Below, in pieces: positions 1-12,391 of a DNA stretch of 64,000 bases. How positions within the stretch are numbered: the first letter of the stretch is position 1; every line of letters starts with the position of its first letter. Under the pieces are notes generated by a model that was not told where the DNA came from, searched no databases, and saw nothing but the letters and a program-made list of their open reading frames with translations. The position numbers were made by a program, and so were the translations under genes. Origin of the DNA: an uncultured Raoultella sp. (GTDB taxonomy: Bacteria; Pseudomonadota; Gammaproteobacteria; Enterobacterales; Enterobacteriaceae). The stretch lies in contig CAAEVH010000048.1 in assembly GCA_900759445.1 (NCBI GenBank), positions 1 through 64,000 of the forward strand, in the 5' to 3' direction.

Positions 1-290
<290 letters not shown>

Positions 291-374
291 TTATTTCTTT
301 AGGCGTTCAGTTAAGTTATCCAGCACGGGCGACTTACCTGAAGCGCCCGCCTGGTGACTATGACTCCGAAGGGA

Positions 375-1381
<1,007 letters not shown>

Positions 1382-1388
1382 ACGCAGA

Positions 1389-1417
1389 ATTTTAGGGCGG
1401 TGCCGAAAAGGTGTCAA
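1389..1417 (-). promoter_or_regulatory. str operon sigma-70 promoter
   Basis: Read on the minus strand, a perfect TTGACA (1412-1417) is followed after exactly 17 bp by TAAAAT (1389-1394). It matches the known E. coli rpsL promoter in sequence and place. It lies just 22 bp past the tusB stop codon with no terminator between, so read-through from yheO-tusDCB is possible. Confidence 0.93.
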
Positions 1418-1439
1418 GAAATATACAACGATCCCGCCA

Positions 1440-1727
1440 TTACCAGGACAACTGTCCAGGATGTTTGACCGACATTCTGACGAAATCAGTATAGCTAACC
1501 CTGATGACACTGTCCGCAATTTGACCAGCCAGCCCGCGGGCATCGATATCGTCTTGCAGAGCATGAATGGTTATGGGGGCAGAGTGCAGGATTTCAAGGA
1601 AGGGTCCGCCGGCAATAGCCGCAATCACGCCATCAGAAAGCAGCAGGAGATCGTCGCCATCCTTTACCAGGCGCAGCATCGCACGGAGATCGGTGTGCCA
1701 CGGGGACGAGCTGAGTGTGTGGAGCAT
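1440..1727 (-). CDS. tusB: Sulfurtransferase complex subunit TusB
   Basis: TusB is a subunit of the TusB2C2D2 complex, which relays persulfide sulfur from IscS/TusA to TusE and MnmA for 2-thiolation of the wobble uridine in Lys, Glu and Gln tRNAs. The 95-residue sequence begins [10 protein letters not shown] and ends in the typical LSW. TusB has the DsrH fold and lacks the catalytic cysteine, as expected; its role is structural. It is the last gene of yheO-tusDCB and is followed directly by the str promoter. Confidence 0.95.
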   Translation of the reverse strand: MLHTLSSSPWHTDLRAMLRLVKDGDDLLLLSDGVIAAIAGGPFLEILHSAPITIHALQDDIDARGLAGQIADSVIRVSYTDFVRMSVKHPGQLSW

Positions 1728-1734
1728 TCAGTCC

Positions 1735-2094
1735 TCAGAAACGTAAAATCACGTTGAAATCATCGAGTCGGGCGCGCAGCGCTTCGGGTTCAAGCCACCC
1801 GGCATCCACTACCCACGCCGTCCCGGCATTCAGGCCGCGTTCGCGGGCAGACGCTGCGCATATCCAGCACGCGTCGATATCGTACAGCGGCAAAAGTTTA
1901 AAGGTCGCGATGTAATCGCGGGCAAGCACCGCCGACGGTTGTTGCCCGGGCAGCAGTTGGAAGACGCCGTCGCCGACAAAGAATACGCCGATCTCATCGG
2001 TCAGCGCGGAAGTCGCCAGCAGCGCATCCAGACCTTCCCGACCCGACGCAGAACCATGTGGGGCAGAAGAAAAAACAAAGGCAACGCGTTTCAT
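1735..2094 (-). CDS. tusC: Sulfurtransferase complex subunit TusC
   Basis: TusC is the DsrF-like subunit of the TusBCD heterohexamer in the tRNA s2U sulfur relay. The 119 residues begin [14 protein letters not shown], the conserved DsrE/F start. The start codon shares one base with the tusD stop (TGATG), indicating translational coupling, and tusB begins 7 bp after its stop. Length and order match E. coli. Confidence 0.95.
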   Translation of the reverse strand: MKRVAFVFSSAPHGSASGREGLDALLATSALTDEIGVFFVGDGVFQLLPGQQPSAVLARDYIATFKLLPLYDIDACWICAASARERGLNAGTAWVVDAGWLEPEALRARLDDFNVILRF

Positions 2095-2480
2095 CAGAAC
2101 TGCACCATCCGATCGCAGGTTAATGAGGCTTCCGCCAGCGCACCCAAGCCGCTCAGCGTAAATCCGGGCTGCAGATTATGACCCGGCAACCCCAGCTGCT
2201 GAGCTTCTTGTTCATCGGTGACACCGCGACGCAGGGCTGCCGCCACGCAGATGTGCAGCGCGACAGCATGATCGTCATGCAGCCGCTGCCACGCGCGTAC
2301 CAGGTCAAATTCATCGCTGGCGGGTGCAGTCAGCTGGTTGGCGTTGTAGACGCCTTCACGATAGAAGAAGACACAGTCCAGCTCATGACCCTCTTGCAAA
2401 ATGGCCTGGGCAAACTGCCAGGCGCTGCTGGCCTGCTGCGTACCGTAGGCTGGCCCCGTCACCGTAATGGCAAAACGCAT
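2094..2480 (-). CDS. tusD: Sulfurtransferase TusD, catalytic subunit
   Basis: TusD is the sulfur-accepting subunit of TusBCD. The 128-residue DsrE-family protein carries Cys78 in the motif [11 protein letters not shown], the residue that holds the persulfide in E. coli TusD. The sequence begins [13 protein letters not shown]. The start codon overlaps the yheO stop by one base and the stop overlaps tusC, so yheO-tusD-tusC are tightly coupled. Confidence 0.96.
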   Translation of the reverse strand: MRFAITVTGPAYGTQQASSAWQFAQAILQEGHELDCVFFYREGVYNANQLTAPASDEFDLVRAWQRLHDDHAVALHICVAAALRRGVTDEQEAQQLGLPGHNLQPGFTLSGLGALAEASLTCDRMVQF

Positions 2481-3202
2481 TACTTATCCAGCCCCTGGAA
2501 ATCGCCGCTCTTAAACTGACGGATATAGAGATAGACCGTATGTTTGGAAATATTCAGCCGATCGGCAACCTGGTTGATGGCATCTTTGATATCAAAGATC
2601 CCTTTCTCGTAGAGATTCAGGACAATCTGGCGATTTTTAGCATTGTTGGAAACATTACGGTCAGCATTCACTTCTTCGATAGTGAACTCAAGAGTTTGAG
2701 CGACCAAATCGTCGACGGAGGAGGCAAAGTTAACCTGAGAGTTCACCTCTGGCGTTTCCGGCGGAATAAAGGTGCTCATTATCTGTGAGAACGGCACATC
2801 AAGGTTCATGTTGATGCACAGCAGACCGATGACCCGATGTTCACGGTTGCGAATCGCGATCGTGACGGACTTCATCAGGACGCCGCTCTTCGCCCGCGTA
2901 AAGTAACACTTGGATACGCTGCTATCGGCCCCCGTCATATCATGCAGCATGCGCAGCGCAAGATCGGTAATCGGCGAGCCGATTTGGCGCCCGGTATGCT
3001 CACCGTTGGCGATGCGGATGGCGGAGCATTTCAGATCCTGTAAAGAATGCAGCACGATCTCGCAATGGGAACCAATGAGCATCGCTAACCCGTCCACAAC
3101 CGCTTCATAGGATTTGAGGATATCGAAGTCGGTCTGGTCGAAAGGACGTTGATCCAGCAGGTCAAGCTCACTGGTTTCGTTGGTTAAAAGCGACCTGGAC
3201 AT
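2480..3202 (-). CDS. yheO: YheO-family PAS/helix-turn-helix regulator
   Basis: This is a predicted DNA-binding regulator of unproven target. An N-terminal YheO-type PAS domain (about residues 20-140) precedes a C-terminal helix-turn-helix (about 195-235, including [17 protein letters not shown]). I start it at ATG 3202 (MSRSLLTN, 240 residues, the E. coli length). A GTG 12 bases upstream is in frame, but AGGAGT at 3213-3218 overlaps it and serves the ATG. It heads the operon with tusDCB, suggesting it senses a signal connected to sulfur transfer or translation, though this is inference. Confidence 0.93.
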   Translation of the reverse strand: MSRSLLTNETSELDLLDQRPFDQTDFDILKSYEAVVDGLAMLIGSHCEIVLHSLQDLKCSAIRIANGEHTGRQIGSPITDLALRMLHDMTGADSSVSKCYFTRAKSGVLMKSVTIAIRNREHRVIGLLCINMNLDVPFSQIMSTFIPPETPEVNSQVNFASSVDDLVAQTLEFTIEEVNADRNVSNNAKNRQIVLNLYEKGIFDIKDAINQVADRLNISKHTVYLYIRQFKSGDFQGLDK

Positions 3203-3251
3203 GAAAAAAAGCACTCCTTTTCAGGAGCCTGTCATTTTTTACACAAAACCG

Positions 3252-3414
3252 TTCAAGATGCGCTGAGGTGCACGTCCGAGACATTCGTCACCACGAATTT
3301 GACCAGCCGTAAGCTGGCGAGGTAAGAGGCAAACATGTCTCTTATCACGTCTCAGGGCTGACTCCAGTGCGTAACCGGAATAAGCGGATGCAGCCAATGC
3401 AGAGGCAGCTTGAA
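3252..3414. repeat. ERIC-type intergenic palindromic repeat, long form
   Basis: The ends are inverted repeats: TTCAAGATGC at 3252-3261 and GCAGCTTGAA at 3405-3414 (9 of 10 paired). On the minus strand the left arm reads TTCAAGCTGC, then GCATTGGCTGCATCCGC, then a CCGGT/ACTGG core, the layout of the enterobacterial ERIC (IRU) consensus. The middle is longer than the usual roughly 127 bp. It holds further stems ATTCGT/ACGAAT (about 3283-3298), CCAGC/GCTGG (about 3303-3319) and TAAGAG/CTCTTA (about 3326-3347). It lies 50 bp upstream of yheO. The rest of the fkpA-yheO gap shows only the fkpA terminator. Confidence 0.65.
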
Positions 3415-3518
3415 GGATGAGGTGTAGCTTGTCAGGGCAGGCTCATCATCATTATTAAGCTAACTAAAGTAATACAGCGCTTGAGGCACTTTCCAGTTTT
3501 AATTATATCTGCCCCAAA

Positions 3519-3551
3519 TAAAAAAGCCGCCGCCTTTAACGGCGGCGGCTT
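3519..3551 (-). terminator. Rho-independent terminator of fkpA
   Basis: GCCGCCGCC (3526-3534) pairs with GGCGGCGGC (3541-3549) around a six-base loop. On the minus strand it is followed by a run of T (AAAAA at 3521-3525 on plus). It sits just past the fkpA stop. Confidence 0.92.
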
Positions 3552-3559
3552 AGACCAGA

Positions 3560-4390
3560 TTACTTCTTCGCGTCTGCGCTTTGTGCGTCAGCTTTGGCAT
3601 CAGCCGCCGCTTCAGGCTTGGCATCGGCTTTCGGTGCCGGTTTGATATCCAGCAGTTCTACGTCGAAGACCAGCGTGGAGTTAGCCGGAATACCCGGGAC
3701 GCCAGTTTTGCCGTAAGCCAGATCCGGTGGGATGACCAGCTTGATTTTGCCGCCTTTCTTGATATTTTTCAGGCCTTCAGTCCAGCCTGGGATAACGCCA
3801 TCCAGACGGAAGGAGAGCGGCTCACCGCGGGTGTAGGAGTTATCGAACTCTTTACCGTCAATCAGCGTACCTTTGTAGTTCACGACAACAGTATCGCTGT
3901 CTTTCGGTGCGTCGCCGGTCCCTTCTTTTTCAACTTTGTACAGCAGGCCAGATTTAGAGGTTTTTACGCCCTTCTCTTTTGCGAAGGTGTCGCGATAGGC
4001 TTTGCCTTTAGCATCGTTTTCAGTCGCGTCTTTTTCCATTTTCTGCTGAGCAGCAGTTTTTACGCGAGTCTCGAAGGTTTGCAGAGTCTGCTCGATTTCT
4101 TGATCGGACAGTTTGCTTTTATTCGCAAACGCATCCTGAACACCGGCAATCAGCTGATCTTTATCCAGCTTGATACCCAGTTTTTCTTGTTCTTTCAGGG
4201 AGTTTTCCATGTAACGTCCCAGTGAAGCACCCAGCGCATAAGCAGATTTTTGATCGTCATTTTTAAATGCCGCTTTGCTATCCGTTGCAGGTGCCGTCTT
4301 CGCGGCAGTATCAGCCGCAAAGGTCAGCGGTGCATTCAGGGCGACAGCCATCGTGGTCGCCAGCAGCGTTACTTTAAACAGTGATTTCAT
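3560..4390 (-). CDS. fkpA: Periplasmic FKBP-type peptidyl-prolyl isomerase and chaperone FkpA
   Basis: FkpA catalyses proline cis-trans isomerisation and acts as a general chaperone for outer-membrane and periplasmic proteins. The 276 residues comprise a signal peptide (1-25, ending TFAA), an N-terminal helical dimerisation domain (about 40-130) and a C-terminal FKBP domain (about 145-252, with VVVNYKGTLIDG, VIPGWTEGL and the end VFDVELLDI). A tail rich in Ala, Lys and Asp after residue 254 makes it slightly longer than E. coli FkpA (270). A sigma-E-like promoter lies upstream, fitting envelope stress control. Confidence 0.97.
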   Translation of the reverse strand: MKSLFKVTLLATTMAVALNAPLTFAADTAAKTAPATDSKAAFKNDDQKSAYALGASLGRYMENSLKEQEKLGIKLDKDQLIAGVQDAFANKSKLSDQEIEQTLQTFETRVKTAAQQKMEKDATENDAKGKAYRDTFAKEKGVKTSKSGLLYKVEKEGTGDAPKDSDTVVVNYKGTLIDGKEFDNSYTRGEPLSFRLDGVIPGWTEGLKNIKKGGKIKLVIPPDLAYGKTGVPGIPANSTLVFDVELLDIKPAPKADAKPEAAADAKADAQSADAKK

Positions 4391-4505
4391 CCATTTCTCC
4401 AGGGCCGGGGCATCTCACCCCAGGGTTATCGTAAAAAGCAAAAAAGGTACTATAGAACGTTGCAGCGCAAATCTACATACAGACCTTCCTGAATATCGCC
4501 AGTTT

Positions 4506-4534
4506 TCAGACTATTTTTGTATAAATAAGTTTCC
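4506..4534 (-). promoter_or_regulatory. Candidate sigma-E promoter of fkpA
   Basis: On the minus strand GGAAACTT (4527-4534) is followed after 15 bp by GTCTGA (4506-4511), close to the sigma-E pattern GGAACTT - 15/16 bp - TCTGA. E. coli fkpA is a known sigma-E gene. The -35 has one extra A relative to the consensus. The implied 5' untranslated region is about 110 nt. Confidence 0.65.
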
Positions 4535-4612
4535 TGTCTTACGCGAGGTTGCTGCGCGAAGGGTGAAAGTTGAGTAGAATCCGCTCGCGAAATAAGACAG
4601 AAGAGGTGACTC

Positions 4613-4831
4613 ATGCACGACAGTACACTGGAGACTCGCCTGGCGGAGCTGGAAAGCCGGCTGGCGTTTCAGGAAATCACCATTGAAGACCTCAACAAGA
4701 CCGTCACCGCCCATGAGATAGAAATGGCGAAGATGCGTGAACATATGCGCTTGATGGTTGAAAAACTGAAAGCGACCCAATCATCGCATATCGCATCACA
4801 GGCAGAAGAAACGCCTCCACCACATTATTGA
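4613..4831 (+). CDS. slyX: SlyX family coiled-coil protein
   Basis: This small protein (72 residues) has no established biochemical function. Nearly all of it is one predicted coiled coil with regular Leu/Ile heptads ([16 protein letters not shown] through MVEKLKA), then a polar tail ending PPPHY. An AGAGGTG ribosome site precedes the ATG. It is transcribed divergently from fkpA and convergently with slyD, as in E. coli. Confidence 0.93.
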   Translation: MHDSTLETRLAELESRLAFQEITIEDLNKTVTAHEIEMAKMREHMRLMVEKLKATQSSHIASQAEETPPPHY

Positions 4832-4836
4832 GGCGT

Positions 4837-4860
4837 AAAAAAAGCGGGTTTCCCCGCTTG
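4837..4860 (-). terminator. Rho-independent terminator downstream of slyD
   Basis: AAGCGGG (4842-4848) pairs with CCCGCTT (4853-4859); on the minus strand the hairpin is followed by seven T. There is no T run on the plus side, so it serves slyD (stop at 5019) rather than slyX. The slyD message would carry an untranslated tail of about 160 nt (4861-5018), in which I see no gene. Confidence 0.8.
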
Positions 4861-5018
4861 ACTATCTCCGGCAGCGCTATGTCTACCGGATTGAATACCC
4901 TAAGAATTTCGATTCGCAGAACGGCGGCAGGCTTGAGAACTCCCGACAACATAGAGAACAATGTCACCGGGGTTTGAAAGCCAGGCCAACGCGCCTGCGG
5001 CCTGAAAGACGACGGGGA

Positions 5019-5603
5019 TTAGTGGCAACCGCAGCCGCCGTTACCACAACCACCTTTGCCATGTTCATGACCGTGGTCGTGATCGTGGCCGTGGCCGCCG
5101 CAGCAACCTTCATGATCGTGGTCATGATCGTGGCCGTGGGCGCCGTGCACGTGACCGTGCTCCAGCTCTTCTGCAGTCGCTTCGCGAATCGCAACAACTT
5201 CAACGTTGAACTTCAGATTCTGGCCAGCCAGCATGTGGTTACCGTCAACCACTACGTGCTCATCGTCCACTTCGGTGATTTCAACCGGCACTGGACCCTG
5301 GTCGGTTTCCGCCAGGAAACGCATGCCAACCTGCAGTTCGTCAACGCCCATGAAGACGTCTTTAGGAACACGCTGAACCAGATTTTCGTCGTACTGACCG
5401 TACGCATCGTTCGCGCCGACTTCTACGTCAAATTTGTCGCCCACTTCATGACCATCCAGCGCATTTTCCAGGCCGGAAATCAGGGAGCCGTGACCATGCA
5501 GGTAGTCCAGCGGCGCGCTTACCGGAGACTCATCAACCAACACACCGTCTTCTGTACGTACCTGATAGGCCAGGCTGACCACCAGGTCTTTTGCTACTTT
5601 CAT
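5019..5603 (-). CDS. slyD: FKBP-type prolyl isomerase and nickel metallochaperone SlyD
   Basis: SlyD is a cytoplasmic prolyl isomerase and chaperone that also delivers Ni2+ for hydrogenase maturation (with HypB). The 194 residues consist of a split FKBP domain (1-70 and about 125-145), the inserted chaperone flap (about 76-120) and a metal-binding tail (about 148-194) with many His and Cys (HGHDHDHDHE, GCCGGHG, GGCGNGGCGCH). The tail is encoded by short imperfect DNA repeats of CATGATCGTGG type, which could allow length variation. Length is close to E. coli SlyD (196). It ends at a distant terminator near 4850. Confidence 0.97.
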   Translation of the reverse strand: MKVAKDLVVSLAYQVRTEDGVLVDESPVSAPLDYLHGHGSLISGLENALDGHEVGDKFDVEVGANDAYGQYDENLVQRVPKDVFMGVDELQVGMRFLAETDQGPVPVEITEVDDEHVVVDGNHMLAGQNLKFNVEVVAIREATAEELEHGHVHGAHGHDHDHDHEGCCGGHGHDHDHGHEHGKGGCGNGGCGCH

Positions 5604-5697
5604 GATATCTCCTGAGCATGGGAAGAATAGTGGCGCAGATTGTAGCGGAATTCTGCAGCCGTGTACCCTCTAGCTTAAAAAAAGGCGACAGATAACG

Positions 5698-5898
5698 CTA
5701 GTCCGGATGAAAAATGCCAATCACTTGTTCATCTTTGCGGACGTGCTCGCGCGCCTCTTTATCCGCCTCACGCATCTGGTGACCACACTTAACACACTCA
5801 ACAATATCGACATTATTCTCACGCCACATTGCCAGAGAATCCTGCGCCTGGCACGCCGGACATTTTGCGCCGGCAATAAAACGTTTACGTACAGCCAT
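5698..5898 (-). CDS. yheV: YheV family putative zinc-ribbon protein
   Basis: A 66-residue protein of unknown function with two CxxC pairs (CPACQAQD and CVKCGHQM), a zinc-ribbon pattern, and the conserved end QVIGIFHPD. I start it at ATG 5898 (MAVRKRF), as in E. coli. Upstream in-frame codons reaching 5937 overlap kefB and are unlikely to be used. It begins 13 bp after the kefB stop and is the last gene of kefG-kefB-yheV. Confidence 0.9.
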   Translation of the reverse strand: MAVRKRFIAGAKCPACQAQDSLAMWRENNVDIVECVKCGHQMREADKEAREHVRKDEQVIGIFHPD

Positions 5899-5911
5899 CA
5901 TTATTTGACCC

Positions 5912-7717
5912 TTATTCAAACTCATCCCAACCGTCAAGCTGCCTGCTCTCTTTCTGCATCTCGCGCTGGAAAATCTCTTCCAGCTCCCGGCGAGCCTCCC
6001 GCACGCGTGATATCTGCAGCGTATCAGTATTCACGGGCATTAACTCACGCAGCATTCGCATATCCAGACGACGGAAGTGCAGCTGCGCACGCTGCGCCTG
6101 ATGCGGATGCATACCCAGGGTAATCAATGCTTTGCGCCCCAGCTCCAGCGCGCTGGAAAACGTTTCACGCGAAAACTGTTTCACGCCGGCCTGCAGCAAT
6201 TCATGCGCCTCAACACGCCCCCGGGCGCGCGCCAGAATATTCAGATGCGGAAAGTGTTGCTGACACATCTCCACCAGCTTCATGGTATCTTCCGGCTCGT
6301 TGCAGGTGATAACAATCGACTGCGCATCCTCCGCCCCCGCCGAGCGCAGCAGCTCCAGTTGCGTCGCATCGCCAAAATAGACTTTATAGCCATATTTACG
6401 CATCAGGTTAACCGCACTGATATCGCGCTCCAGTACGGTAATCCGCATTTTATTGGCCATCAGCAAACGACCAATAACCTGCCCGAAGCGGCCAAAGCCG
6501 ACAATAATCACCTGCGGTTTATCGTCCTCAACCCACGGCGCTTCATCTTCTTCTTCCGGTTGGTTAAAGCGCCGGGAGAGAATTTGATCGATAAGCGTCA
6601 TCAGCAGCGGCGTCGTCATCATCGATAGCGTGACCGTCACCAGCAGCAGCGCCATCTGATCGTTTTCGAACAGTCGCAGCGAGGCCGGCAGTGAGAACAG
6701 CACAAACGCAAACTCGCCCCCCTGGCTCAGCACTCCCGCAAACTGCATCCGCTCCGAGCTACGCAACCCGTATACCCGCGCCAGGCCGTACAGCACGAGG
6801 CTTTTCACCGCCACCAGCATGGCAACGCTTGCCGCCACCCACAGTAAGTGGGTATAGAGCACACCCAGATTCAATGCCATGCCGACGGAAATAAAGAACA
6901 ACCCGAGCAAGAGCCCTTTAAACGGCTCAATGGCGATCTCCAGCTCATGGCGATACTCGCTTTCAGCCAGCAGAACGCCGGCGATGAAGGTACCGAGCGC
7001 CATAGACAGACCGAGCGCGTCCATAAACAAGGCCGATCCCAGTACCAGCAGCAGCGTCGCGGCGGTAAATACTTCTCGTACCCCGGAGCCGGCGATAAAC
7101 CGAAAAACAGGTCGCAGCAGAAAACGGCCGCCAATAAGCATCCCCGCGAAGGCCAAAACCTTCAACCCGACGGTCACCCAGTTAAGATGGTCATCACCGG
7201 AACCGGCCAACAGCGGTACCAGAGCCAGCGCGGGGATCACCGCCAGATCCTGGAACAGCAGCACGGAAAAACCCAGCTGGCCGGACTCGCTGCGACTCAT
7301 TCCTTTCTCACGCATCAGCTGCAGCGCCATTGCCGTGGACGACATCGCCAGACCAATACCGCCGACCACCGCCGCCTGCCAGGAAAACCCGGTCACTATC
7401 AGTAATCCGCCGAGGATACCCGCGCTGAGCACGACCTGCGCCGCCCCGACGCCAAAAATAGAGCTGCGCAGGCGCCAGAGCTTAGCCGGATTCAGCTCCA
7501 GTCCGATGATGAACATCAGGAACACAACGCCCAGTTCGGAGAAGTGCAAAATCTCATCGACATCGCTAATAAATCCCAGCCCCCAGGGACCAATCGCAAT
7601 GCCGGCCAGCAGATAGCCTAATACCGCACCGATGCCCAGCCGGGCGGCCAACGGCACCGCCACCACGGCAGAAAACAGAAACAAGACTCCCGCTAACAGC
7701 AGATCAGCGCCCTCCAT
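5912..7717 (-). CDS. kefB: Glutathione-regulated potassium efflux antiporter KefB
   Basis: KefB exchanges K+ for H+ across the inner membrane and is opened by glutathione adducts, acidifying the cytoplasm to protect against electrophiles such as methylglyoxal. The 601 residues are an N-terminal CPA2 antiporter domain (about 1-380, twelve or so membrane segments), the regulatory loop [12 protein letters not shown] at 257-268, and a C-terminal RCK/TrkA-N domain with the nucleotide-binding GFGRFG at 407-412. Full E. coli length. The gene overlaps its ancillary subunit kefG by 14 bp. Confidence 0.97.
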   Translation of the reverse strand: MEGADLLLAGVLFLFSAVVAVPLAARLGIGAVLGYLLAGIAIGPWGLGFISDVDEILHFSELGVVFLMFIIGLELNPAKLWRLRSSIFGVGAAQVVLSAGILGGLLIVTGFSWQAAVVGGIGLAMSSTAMALQLMREKGMSRSESGQLGFSVLLFQDLAVIPALALVPLLAGSGDDHLNWVTVGLKVLAFAGMLIGGRFLLRPVFRFIAGSGVREVFTAATLLLVLGSALFMDALGLSMALGTFIAGVLLAESEYRHELEIAIEPFKGLLLGLFFISVGMALNLGVLYTHLLWVAASVAMLVAVKSLVLYGLARVYGLRSSERMQFAGVLSQGGEFAFVLFSLPASLRLFENDQMALLLVTVTLSMMTTPLLMTLIDQILSRRFNQPEEEDEAPWVEDDKPQVIIVGFGRFGQVIGRLLMANKMRITVLERDISAVNLMRKYGYKVYFGDATQLELLRSAGAEDAQSIVITCNEPEDTMKLVEMCQQHFPHLNILARARGRVEAHELLQAGVKQFSRETFSSALELGRKALITLGMHPHQAQRAQLHFRRLDMRMLRELMPVNTDTLQISRVREARRELEEIFQREMQKESRQLDGWDEFE

Positions 7718-8267
7718 TTATGCCTCCTGCCGCGATGGGATTAGCCAGCCAGTCGCGATAAGCACGCGCGTGATTTTTCAGATCGGCAGGCGATTGTCGG
7801 CGAGCCCAGTAGACAATAATCGGACTCATCCAGTGCATCCGGCACATGCCGGCAGTCAGTTCAAATGGGCGCAGGATGTCGTTCATGGGATAGCGATTGG
7901 CATCGCGTCGGTAGGCGCTCTCGGGCTCACCGGTGGTAATCACGCTACGCCAGTACTTTCCCGCAAGCTGGTTCCCTCCGGCGCCGCTGGCAAAGCCGCG
8001 GGTCAGCACTCTGTCCAGCCACTCCTTCAGCAATGCCGGGCAGCTCCACGTATAAAGCGGGTGCTGGAAAACAATCACCTCATGCTGGCGCAACAGATCC
8101 TGCTCGTGAGCAATATCGATAAAAAAATCTGGGTAGTGTGCATAGAGATCGTGCACGGTGACATTAGGCAACTGTAAAGCCGGTTCAAGTAAAACCCGGT
8201 TGGCCACGGAATCCTGGGATTCTGGGTGGGCATACAGCAGCAAAACCTTCGCTGTCTGAGACATCAT
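7704..8267 (-). CDS. kefG: KefB ancillary flavoprotein KefG
   Basis: KefG is a flavodoxin-fold NAD(P)H:quinone reductase-like protein that binds KefB and is needed for its full activity. The 187 residues begin [18 protein letters not shown] (FMN phosphate-binding loop) and contain [20 protein letters not shown] and [15 protein letters not shown], all typical of the family. Length is close to E. coli KefG (184). It heads the kefGB-yheV unit, divergent from yheS across a 173-bp promoter gap. Confidence 0.95.
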   Translation of the reverse strand: MMSQTAKVLLLYAHPESQDSVANRVLLEPALQLPNVTVHDLYAHYPDFFIDIAHEQDLLRQHEVIVFQHPLYTWSCPALLKEWLDRVLTRGFASGAGGNQLAGKYWRSVITTGEPESAYRRDANRYPMNDILRPFELTAGMCRMHWMSPIIVYWARRQSPADLKNHARAYRDWLANPIAAGGINGGR

Positions 8268-8440
8268 TCCCCTCCCGAACGTCTTCTGGTGGCCTGTACA
8301 ACGGCTGCGTCCCGACGCAACCAGAATGACTTTGTGTATCGTCTTCGTTTTGGGCTACCATTGCGGCCCGGTGGAGCAATTTGCTACCACATTACATTAT
8401 CATAATGACAAACTAACATAGTCAGAACATACGGCGCCTT

Positions 8441-10345
<1,905 letters not shown>

Positions 10346-10457
10346 GACCGGTTATGATCGGGCAGGGGGCATAAACGCAGCGGCGCCAGGTTATGGGAAC
10401 ACGCCGTGATATGCCCCTGCTAAAAACCGCAACACTCATCTGCGAAGAGGCATTGCC

Positions 10458-10910
10458 ATGGTAAAAAAAACGCTCATCTCCCTCTCACTGCTTTGCGCCC
10501 TGACCCACTCTGCTTTTGCCGCCTACACCGCAAGCGAATTAAAGAACAAAGAAAACGTCATCGCTTTTTATAATAAGGCGCTGAACGATAAAGACTTTGA
10601 TGCCGCAAAAACCTACCTCGGGCAGGAGTATATCCAGCATAATCCTGGCGCGAAGGATGGGCCAGAAGGCTTTCGTCAATTCATCGCCTTTCTGAAAGAG
10701 AAATTCCCCGACTCTCACAGCGAGATTAAACGGGTGATTGTCGACGGCGACTATGTCGTTCTGCACGTTGCGTCCACCGGCCGCGAGCCGGGCGTCACCC
10801 GGGCGATTATCGATATTTTCCGCCTCGATGCGCAGAACAAGATCGTTGAGCACTGGGATGTTATTCAGACGGTTCCGGAAAAAACCGCCAGCGGCAACAG
10901 CATGTTTTGA
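10458..10910 (+). CDS. Exported SnoaL-like (NTF2-fold) protein
   Basis: The 150-residue product has a clear signal peptide (about 1-21, MVKKTLIS to SAFA) and a SnoaL/NTF2-like domain (about 25-145) with NVIAFYNKALNDKDF, YIQHNPGAKDGPEGF and IDIFRLDAQNKIVEHWDVIQ. The family includes polyketide cyclases and many proteins of unknown role. HNP and EHWDV supply the polar residues seen in the active pocket of cyclase members, but no substrate can be named. A GAAGAGG ribosome site precedes the ATG. It is inserted between yheS and yheT, which are adjacent in E. coli K-12. Export to the periplasm is predicted. Confidence 0.85.
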   Translation: MVKKTLISLSLLCALTHSAFAAYTASELKNKENVIAFYNKALNDKDFDAAKTYLGQEYIQHNPGAKDGPEGFRQFIAFLKEKFPDSHSEIKRVIVDGDYVVLHVASTGREPGVTRAIIDIFRLDAQNKIVEHWDVIQTVPEKTASGNSMF

Positions 10911-11118
10911 GCCAGCCCCACGGCCATTCGCTCCTGGCGGGGCCGTTTCCCCTTCCAGCCCTCCCGGGCAGCGGGTCATCCTTATCCCGCAAGAGCAGTC
11001 CTCATCCGGCTTCAATTTCGTGTAACCTATAGCGCAGGCCGCAAGACCACATATTGGATAACCTGCGCACTTCATGCGCGGTATACTGTTTTATAAGATG
11101 ATTAACTGCTCTGGTGCT

Positions 11119-12141
11119 ATGGTTGAAATCACCCCCACAGAAATGACGCCCCCCGAAGACGACTCGCGCGAGTTTCACCCTATGCGCGGCGTGGGCAATC
11201 GTCATCTGCAGACCATGCTGCCGCGCCTGATTCGCCGTAAGCTGGGATTCACGCCGCACTGGCAGCGACTTGAACTCCCGGACGGTGATTTTGTCGATCT
11301 GGCGTGGAGCGAAGACCCCGCCGGGGCGCAACATAAACCGCGACTGGTCGTGTTCCACGGGCTGGAGGGCAGCCTGCACAGCCCCTATGCTCATGGCCTT
11401 ATCCATGCAGCCATGCAGCGCGGCTGGCTGGGCGTGGTGATGCATTTCCGCGGCTGTAGCGGCGAACCCAATCGCAATAACCGCATCTATCATTCGGGTG
11501 AAACCGAAGATGGCAGCTGGTTCCTGCACTGGCTACAACGCGAATGGGGTGCGGTGCCGACCGCCGCCGTCGGCTATTCGCTGGGCGGCAATATGCTGGG
11601 CTGCCTGCTGGCCGAAGAAGGCGATAATGTCCCGCTGGATGCCGCGGTTATTGTCTCAGCCCCGTTCATGCTCGAAGCCTGCAGCTATCATATGGACAAG
11701 GGCTTTTCCCGGGTCTATCAACGTTATCTGCTCAATCTGTTAAAGGCCAACGCCGCGCGTAAGCTGAAAGCCTATCCCGGCTCGCTACCGGTTGATCTGC
11801 GCCAGCTCAAAGGTATGCGCCGCATCCGCGAGTTTGACGATATGATCACTGCCCGGATTCACGGATTTGCGGATGCGCTGGACTACTATCGCCAGTGTAG
11901 CGCAATGCCGCGGCTCAGCGACATTACTAAACCGACGTTGATCATTCATGCGAAGGACGATCCTTTTATGGACCACCACTCCATTCCGCCGCAAGAGCAA
12001 CTCCCGGTAAACGTCGAGTATCAGCTGACAGAAAATGGCGGACACGTCGGATTCGTTGGCGGCACGCTGCGCAAGCCGGAAATGTGGCTGGAAAAGCGTA
12101 TCCCGGACTGGTTAACCCGTTGGTTGGGAGCACAAAAATGA
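11119..12141 (+). CDS. yheT: Alpha/beta hydrolase YheT
   Basis: This is a UPF0017/ABHD-type hydrolase of unknown physiological substrate. The 340-residue protein has the conserved [17 protein letters not shown] start, an oxyanion segment VVFHGLEGS, the nucleophile elbow GYSLGGN, an acid in HAKDDPFMD and the histidine in ENGGHVGF. I chose ATG 11119 (MVEITPTEM) because it gives the E. coli length; in-frame ATGs at 11074 and 11098 would add 15 or 8 residues, and no start has a strong ribosome site. It overlaps yheU by 4 bp (ATGA). Confidence 0.93.
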   Translation: MVEITPTEMTPPEDDSREFHPMRGVGNRHLQTMLPRLIRRKLGFTPHWQRLELPDGDFVDLAWSEDPAGAQHKPRLVVFHGLEGSLHSPYAHGLIHAAMQRGWLGVVMHFRGCSGEPNRNNRIYHSGETEDGSWFLHWLQREWGAVPTAAVGYSLGGNMLGCLLAEEGDNVPLDAAVIVSAPFMLEACSYHMDKGFSRVYQRYLLNLLKANAARKLKAYPGSLPVDLRQLKGMRRIREFDDMITARIHGFADALDYYRQCSAMPRLSDITKPTLIIHAKDDPFMDHHSIPPQEQLPVNVEYQLTENGGHVGFVGGTLRKPEMWLEKRIPDWLTRWLGAQK

Positions 12142-12356
12142 TTATTCCCTGGCACGATCTGGATCCCGAAACGCTGGATAACCTGATCGAAAGCTTTGTG
12201 TTGCGTGAAGGCACCGATTATGGTGAACATGAACGCTCGCTGGCGGATAAAGTCGCCGACGTCAAACAGCAATTGAAAAGCGGAGAAGCCGTACTGGTGT
12301 GGTCAGAACTGCACGAGACGGTCAACATCATGCCCCGCAAGCAGTTTCACGGCTAA
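12138..12356 (+). CDS. yheU: YheU family protein
   Basis: A 72-residue conserved protein of unknown function, beginning [29 protein letters not shown] and ending PRKQFHG. It is acidic with no membrane segment or recognised motif. The ATG overlaps the yheT stop by 4 bp, so translation is probably coupled. prkB follows after 35 bp. The identity rests on near-match to the E. coli protein in length and place. Confidence 0.92.
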   Translation: MIIPWHDLDPETLDNLIESFVLREGTDYGEHERSLADKVADVKQQLKSGEAVLVWSELHETVNIMPRKQFHG

Positions 12357-12391
12357 GGCGGCGCCACACATCGTTTAATCTGGGAGTTGTT

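Noticed and set aside
4704..4967. 87-codon minus-strand frame between slyD and slyX
   Set aside because: It runs through the slyD terminator and antisense to slyX, so it cannot be read from the slyD message as a normal gene, and I recognise no family.
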